Below are positions 60,447 to 64,000 of a stretch of 64,000 nucleotides of DNA, one piece after another (position 1 is the stretch's first letter; the number at the start of each line of letters is the position of its first letter). This stretch comes from DASQBT01 sp963746955 (GTDB lineage: Bacteria > Pseudomonadota > Gammaproteobacteria > Burkholderiales > Thiobacillaceae). A program made the position numbers and the translations under genes. The notes below the pieces were generated by a model, which saw nothing but the letters and a program-made list of their open reading frames with translations, made no database searches and had not been told where the DNA came from. The stretch covers positions 59,400 through 123,399 of the forward strand of contig CAVVDR010000013.1 of the NCBI GenBank assembly GCA_963746955.1, given 5' to 3'.

Positions 60447-61462
60447 GCGGCACCCGTAAAATCCACGCCCGCATCTCGCCATAGCTCGTAACCATGCCAG
60501 CGCAAAGTCCGCAGGGCCGTCTGATTTGTCTGAAACATGGAAATCATCTGGCCATCGTTCGAATCGCCGGGCGAATCTGACATATTCAAACTCGTTTGGT
60601 CGCTTGCATCCAGAGTGACCCAGCCAGGATCGATAACAAGCGCGTCGCCATCAATCAGTAGCACGTCGCCAGCGTTAGCCAGGTCATCGCTTGTTAAAAC
60701 TTGAATTCCGGCAATCGCGCCGCCCGTCGGGCTCATTTCGGGAAACGCCGCTTCGCCTTGCGCGGACATTTTGAAAGCCGCCGCCGTGGCATTGGCCGGA
60801 GACATTACGAAGAACGGTTTACACAATGCGCTTGTGATTACGTCCGCCGCCAATAAACCCAAATCATGCGCGATCTCTAAAGCTGTTCCGCCCGTCGAAG
60901 CATGGGCGCTCGAATCATTTGCAACGTCGGCAAGTTCAGCCAAGAATCCTCGATTCGTCGCGCCGGCGAGTGCCTTTTTAAGTTCGCCAGTAAGCAGCCG
61001 AAAGGCGTAAGGCGACATACTCCGCGCCAGTTCGTCGGTTATGACGATCAGACCAGACGCAAGTCTAGGCGTCAGTACTGATGCGGCAAGCGAAAATTTG
61101 CTAACGGGCGCAGGTTGGCCTTGGCCTTGAGTCAGGCCCGATTCGGTGGAGGTGAAAGCTCCAATCCTTGTCGCAAGCGGAACTTGTCGCGCAGCAGGCA
61201 AAATCGCGTCGAACACGGAGAGCTGCGGCAAGGATTCAAGGAAACCCTGAGACATTGATACGTAGGAAGAAAGCGAGCCGGCCCAGTTCGCGTCAGCGGT
61301 CCCGCCGGCATCAACGGAAGACTTCAACACGTACGCAGCTTGGGTGTTGCGAATGGTGGCATCGGCAATGTTCGCTGCGGCGGACACGTTGCCTTTCGCC
61401 ATCAACAAGGCTTGGGCAAAGCGCACGAAGTCCGCGCTAGCTGGTGATTGGTCGTGTCGCAT
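60440..61462 (-). CDS. HK97-fold phage major capsid protein
   Basis: A 340-residue capsid-type protein. The P-domain and spine region read LTPRLASGLIVITDELARSM, a typical capsid stretch, and the end reads ELWRDAGVDFTGAAW, as in many HK97-type capsid proteins. The N-terminal 100 residues may act as a scaffold-like arm. The ATG used (MRHDQSPASADF) follows AGGA by nine bases; the frame extends upstream without support. No protease or portal gene flanks it. It appears intact, unlike several neighbours. Confidence 0.82.
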   Translation of the reverse strand: MRHDQSPASADFVRFAQALLMAKGNVSAAANIADATIRNTQAAYVLKSSVDAGGTADANWAGSLSSYVSMSQGFLESLPQLSVFDAILPAARQVPLATRIGAFTSTESGLTQGQGQPAPVSKFSLAASVLTPRLASGLIVITDELARSMSPYAFRLLTGELKKALAGATNRGFLAELADVANDSSAHASTGGTALEIAHDLGLLAADVITSALCKPFFVMSPANATAAAFKMSAQGEAAFPEMSPTGGAIAGIQVLTSDDLANAGDVLLIDGDALVIDPGWVTLDASDQTSLNMSDSPGDSNDGQMISMFQTNQTALRTLRWHGYELWRDAGVDFTGAAW

Positions 61463-61553
61463 TATGACTATTCCTCTTGGTTTCGATGCTTGAGACCATA
61501 GCGCGCCCGGTTGCATGAGTCGATGATGAAACGTGACAACACGTGACACCTAG

Positions 61554-61880
61554 TTACAAGTCATTCGGTTTTTTCTTCTGCGCATTTAGATACGCCACCA
61601 GGCTTTGCAGGGAATACGTGACCGCACCCCTTGACCCACGCCGATGAAAATCAGGCCCGGTCCCCGCATAGCGCATGTTCCGCAAAGTGCCGCATGTGGT
61701 TCCCACAATTTCGGCGGCAGTCTTTCCCCCGACACGTAAATCGGGTGTTAGCCGGTGACCTTGATCTCTACACCATTTTTCTAATCGCGCCTCATCATCC
61801 AATCGCGCCGCCTCGATGGGCCGTTTACCGGATTCGGGCAATGGCTGGCCGCAGCAACGGCAAACATTCGCGTCAGTCAT
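61554..61880 (-). CDS. Excisionase/MerR-like HTH protein with N-terminal zinc site
   Basis: A 108-residue DNA-binding protein. The N-terminus holds CRCCGQPLP, a small Cys-rich site. The C-terminal part fits an HTH_17/excisionase module: KTAAEIVGTTCGTLRNMR, then DFHRRGSRGAVTYSLQSLV. It may regulate the capsid genes 91 bases downstream or assist excision. The ATG overlaps the remnant gene upstream. Confidence 0.66.
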   Translation of the reverse strand: MTDANVCRCCGQPLPESGKRPIEAARLDDEARLEKWCRDQGHRLTPDLRVGGKTAAEIVGTTCGTLRNMRYAGTGPDFHRRGSRGAVTYSLQSLVAYLNAQKKKPNDL

Positions 61881-62057
61881 TTATAAACATGCGGTTCGGG
61901 TCCGCGTCTTCATTCTCTGGCAGCACCCGGCGTGCCGTGGGCGCTTGCTTGGCAATCCAGATCGGCCAACAGCCAGGACAAACCAAGACGCCGGGTTGAA
62001 TGCATCGCCAGCCTTGCGCGTGCGGGTGGTGTGGCTTTCACCACTGGACGCACGCAA
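61873..62057 (-). pseudogene. Broken small zinc-binding phage gene
   Basis: An open stretch with no proper start ends at 61873 inside the next gene's ATG. It encodes WRCIQPGVLVCPGCWPIWIA and ends DADPNRMFIND. The likely N-terminal part (RASSGESHTTRTRKAG) lies in another frame from a TTG at 62057, so the gene seems frameshifted near 62000. The Cys pattern suggests a small zinc finger of the kind found in phage early regions. Confidence 0.4.
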
Positions 62058-62062
62058 CCACT

Positions 62063-62338
62063 CTAGTCAGCCCTCCGCTTGAATCGAATGCCCCGTTCCT
62101 GCTCGGGCTCGGCGTTCACCAGATCATCAACGCCATCCACCAGGCCCTTGCCGGACATTGTCCAGTAAGCGACGCGTGACCGGATGACCAGATAGGGGAA
62201 AGGCGGCGCCGAAGTCGTCATCCAACCCATCAGCAATCCGTCGCCAGTCTCACGCAAGCCAAAAACCCGACGACCGGAAGTGGTAATTGCCCGGCCCGTT
62301 TTCAGCGCGGATTGAAGGTCAAAGCTGCCCCCACTCAT
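62063..62338 (-). CDS. Phage-like hypothetical protein
   Basis: A 91-residue protein (MSGGSFDLQSALKTGRAITTS is typical, shown in part), with a strand-rich middle (RRVFGLRETGDGLLMGWMTT). The ATG overlaps the real stop of the frameshifted gene upstream (ATGA), so this is the start; a longer frame exists. No family is recognised. It sits between the replication and capsid parts of the element. Confidence 0.55.
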   Translation of the reverse strand: MSGGSFDLQSALKTGRAITTSGRRVFGLRETGDGLLMGWMTTSAPPFPYLVIRSRVAYWTMSGKGLVDGVDDLVNAEPEQERGIRFKRRAD

Positions 62339-62635
62339 TTTCCCAATCCCAGCTTCTTGCATGTAGCCCTATAGGACGCAAGCGCGTTTTCTGGATCATG
62401 GGCGGCCAAGCTCAACATCAGTGAGACTTCCTCGGCTGGGGCATCCGTAGAAAGTCGCTGCAAGCAAGATCAACTCGACTAGTTGATCGCCATCCTTCAC
62501 CATGCTCTTGATCTTCTGTCTGTCCGCCAGGATTTGCGGTATCCAGATATCGGCCTCAGCCTTCGAGCCAACTATCCTGATTTTCCCAGGTGCTGAGCCT
62601 GGCAGGATTTGCAGGTCCGGCTTAATCGAATTCAT
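62335..62635 (-). pseudogene. Frameshifted small phage gene
   Basis: The first part reads MNSIKPDLQILPGSAPG, then FYGCPSRGSLTDVE. At about 62406-62410 one extra base moves the frame, which then stops at 62396. The continuation LAAHDPENALASYRATCKKL lies in the next frame and ends at 62335, overlapping the next ATG. The restored protein would have about 100 residues. Function unknown. Confidence 0.6.
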
Positions 62636-64000
62636 TGTCTATGACCTCCACGTGCCGCGCTGTGTCTGACGTGGGTATTTTTGCGTCACGTTCCTCACAT
62701 TCGTCACAAGCCGCGCCAGTCTTTGGTTTTGGGTGTGACGATCCCGTGACTGTTGGCAGAATTTGCGTCACAGAATCGTCACGGTTGCAAGCCGCGCTAT
62801 TGCTGGGTTTGTGACGGTGTGACGGTTGTGACACAAAAAAACCGGACGCATTAATCTCGACGATGCGACGTCCAGTTCCGGCCTCACGGTGTTGCTGGTC
62901 AATCGTGATTCCCATCCGCCTGAACAGTGGTGCCAACCGACGCAATGCGCTGGAAACGCCTTTGCCCGACTTGGGCCAAGACTGCGACTTCAGCGTCCGT
63001 TCATGTGCCTTGCGCTCCAACTCATTGAGTAGTTCGGTCGCGGTTCCGGACCACAAGGTATTCGTGCCGGTGGTCATGTACTTCAACAAAGCCTCACCCA
63101 ACGGTGACGCATCAAGAGCGATTTCCACTCCGGCGTCGAGGTTGGCTCTGTAGGCCTCCATGAACGTGCCAGGCTCCCATCCAAGCGCAGGCTCTGCAGC
63201 CGTCACCCACATTGCCAGATCTGCCATGCGCGGCTTTTTGGTTGGCTGACGTTATCTCGATTCTTGAGAGCCACTGATAATGCGCTGCAGAGCCCGCCAA
63301 GGATTCCAGGAAATGCAGCATCAAAACTGTTCCAGAATTGTTCCTCGGGCACTCTCTTTGTTTCATCGATCAATGGCAGGTGCAGAATAATGGCGCGTTC
63401 CATCAGGTCACCACGGCTGGCTACCTCATCAATGCCGTTCAAGATGATGGGCCGTTGGAGGTTCACGAGCACTTCTTCCGAATTTGTGTAGAGCTGGCGT
63501 TCGGCCATTCCTCCACCAGTCGCAAGCCTACAGAGCACGTCCGAAAATTCCGCCGTAAGGCCGGACACAGGTTATCTGCGACAACGACGTGGTTGTTGGA
63601 AGCGGAGACTAGAATGTCGCGCACGTCACGGGTGAGTCCGCGCAGTGGTACAGTGGACGGATCAGCCATAGAGCGCACCACTCTGGGGGTGGTGCTCTTG
63701 CCTGTTCCCTGCTCGCCATTGAAGATAAGCACGGGATAAGGCCCACGTCCACGGGCAGCCATCAGGATCCAACCGACGACCAGTGGCAGGTCTTTATCCT
63801 CAACATTGATGTAGTTCTTCAGATCGCTCAGGCTTCCCGGTACAGGTACAGGTAAGGGTGCCATGCCATTGCGTCGCGTAAACATCACCGGCGACACGTC
63901 TTGGATGCTCCAGCCCTTGGCGTCAATTTCGACTACCCGCTATTTTTGGTTAGCCAGATCCAGGATGATCCTGTCGCCCAACCAAGCCACCCGTAGAAAT
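62622..64000 (-). pseudogene. Decayed phage/satellite replication ATPase (primase-helicase type)
   Basis: One gene in pieces, running off the right edge. The start side reads WLGDRIILDLANQK, then a TAG at 63940-63942 where a Trp is expected, then RVVEIDAKGW. The Walker A loop is NGEQGTGKST. A two-base insertion at about 63566-63569 (doubled TG) breaks DNLSGLTAEF; the next block is CRLATGGGMAERQLYTNSEE. A one-base loss near 63231-63236 breaks the join to MADLAMWVTAAEPALGW. The C-terminal part runs to 62622. The original would be the element's DNA-replication protein. It cannot work as read here. Confidence 0.8.

Noticed and set aside
1..64000. CRISPR array or cas genes
   Set aside because: No regularly spaced direct repeats and no Cas-like protein were seen anywhere in the window.

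Overview
The window reads as chromosomal DNA of a GC-rich betaproteobacterium, probably of the Nitrosomonadales/Sulfuricellaceae type. This is an inference from the gene set and product sequences, not from a marker gene; no rRNA or complete tRNA gene is present. Codon use and gene packing are uniform from base 1 to about 56.7 kb. The stretch from about 57.0 kb to the right edge is different: it holds a toxin-antitoxin pair and a decaying phage or phage-satellite element.

Layout, left to right. (1) 0-3.1 kb: an EamA permease, divergent from the lysine/peptidoglycan genes dapC-dapD. (2) 3.2-6.2 kb, minus strand: crcB, a DUF190 gene, a TSUP permease, tadA and an L,D-transpeptidase overlap in one operon, with a DUF302 gene upstream. 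(3) 6.2-12.1 kb: a ModE-type DNA-binding protein, a lipoprotein cytochrome c, a GT2 glycosyltransferase, then a molybdenum cofactor cluster (mobB-moeA-moaD-moaE divergent from moaA) with an almost perfect ModE operator between the two arms. (4) 12.2-20.2 kb: frameshifted selO, a lipoprotein, an FKBP isomerase, a membrane-anchored Mrr-type nuclease, a REP/RAYT remnant, small lipoproteins, a RIO-type kinase, queD, a zinc-ribbon protein, a DUF6499-like protein and an AIM24 protein. (5) 20.2-25.9 kb: a coupled six-gene operon (HlyD-type adaptor, MacB-type ATPase, two different permeases, an M48 protease, a DUF2007 protein).

(6) 25.8-34.4 kb: a LysR regulator, lplT, a type IIL (MmeI-like) restriction-modification enzyme carrying two in-frame palindromic repeats, then a methyltransferase, two TPM-domain proteins and LemA. 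(7) 34.5-38.8 kb, minus strand: dinG-type helicase overlapping a secreted HIRAN protein, then tsaB-rimI-udg with overlapping stops and starts. (8) 39-48.7 kb: a cytosolic-looking metzincin protease, a UbiB-family kinase with a phasin-like protein, an NlpC/P60 peptidase, a large hybrid histidine kinase, and DUF302, DUF1614 and TPR proteins. (9) 48.7-56.7 kb: clpB behind a clear heat-shock promoter, frameshifted nadC, a hypothetical gene, and an unusual pair: a pyruvate-phosphate-dikinase-like protein lacking its pyruvate domain, overlapped with a large protein ending in a DUF47/PhoU-like domain.

(10) 57.0-64.0 kb: a sequence resembling a tRNA 3' end, a terminator, a PIN (DUF4411) toxin with an XRE-ImmA partner, and a packed minus-strand phage module: a broken primase/helicase, small genes, an excisionase-like HTH protein, an HK97-type capsid protein, small morphogenesis-like genes and a P27-type small terminase. 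No large terminase, portal or tail gene is visible. At least four genes here are broken by small indels or a nonsense codon.

The most interesting candidates for undescribed biology are the truncated-dikinase/DUF47 pair, the periplasmic HIRAN protein coupled to a helicase, and the capsid-plus-small-terminase element. Two conserved host genes (selO, nadC) also carry single-base frameshifts, and one adaptor gene lacks a standard start codon, so indel errors in the assembly must be kept in mind.
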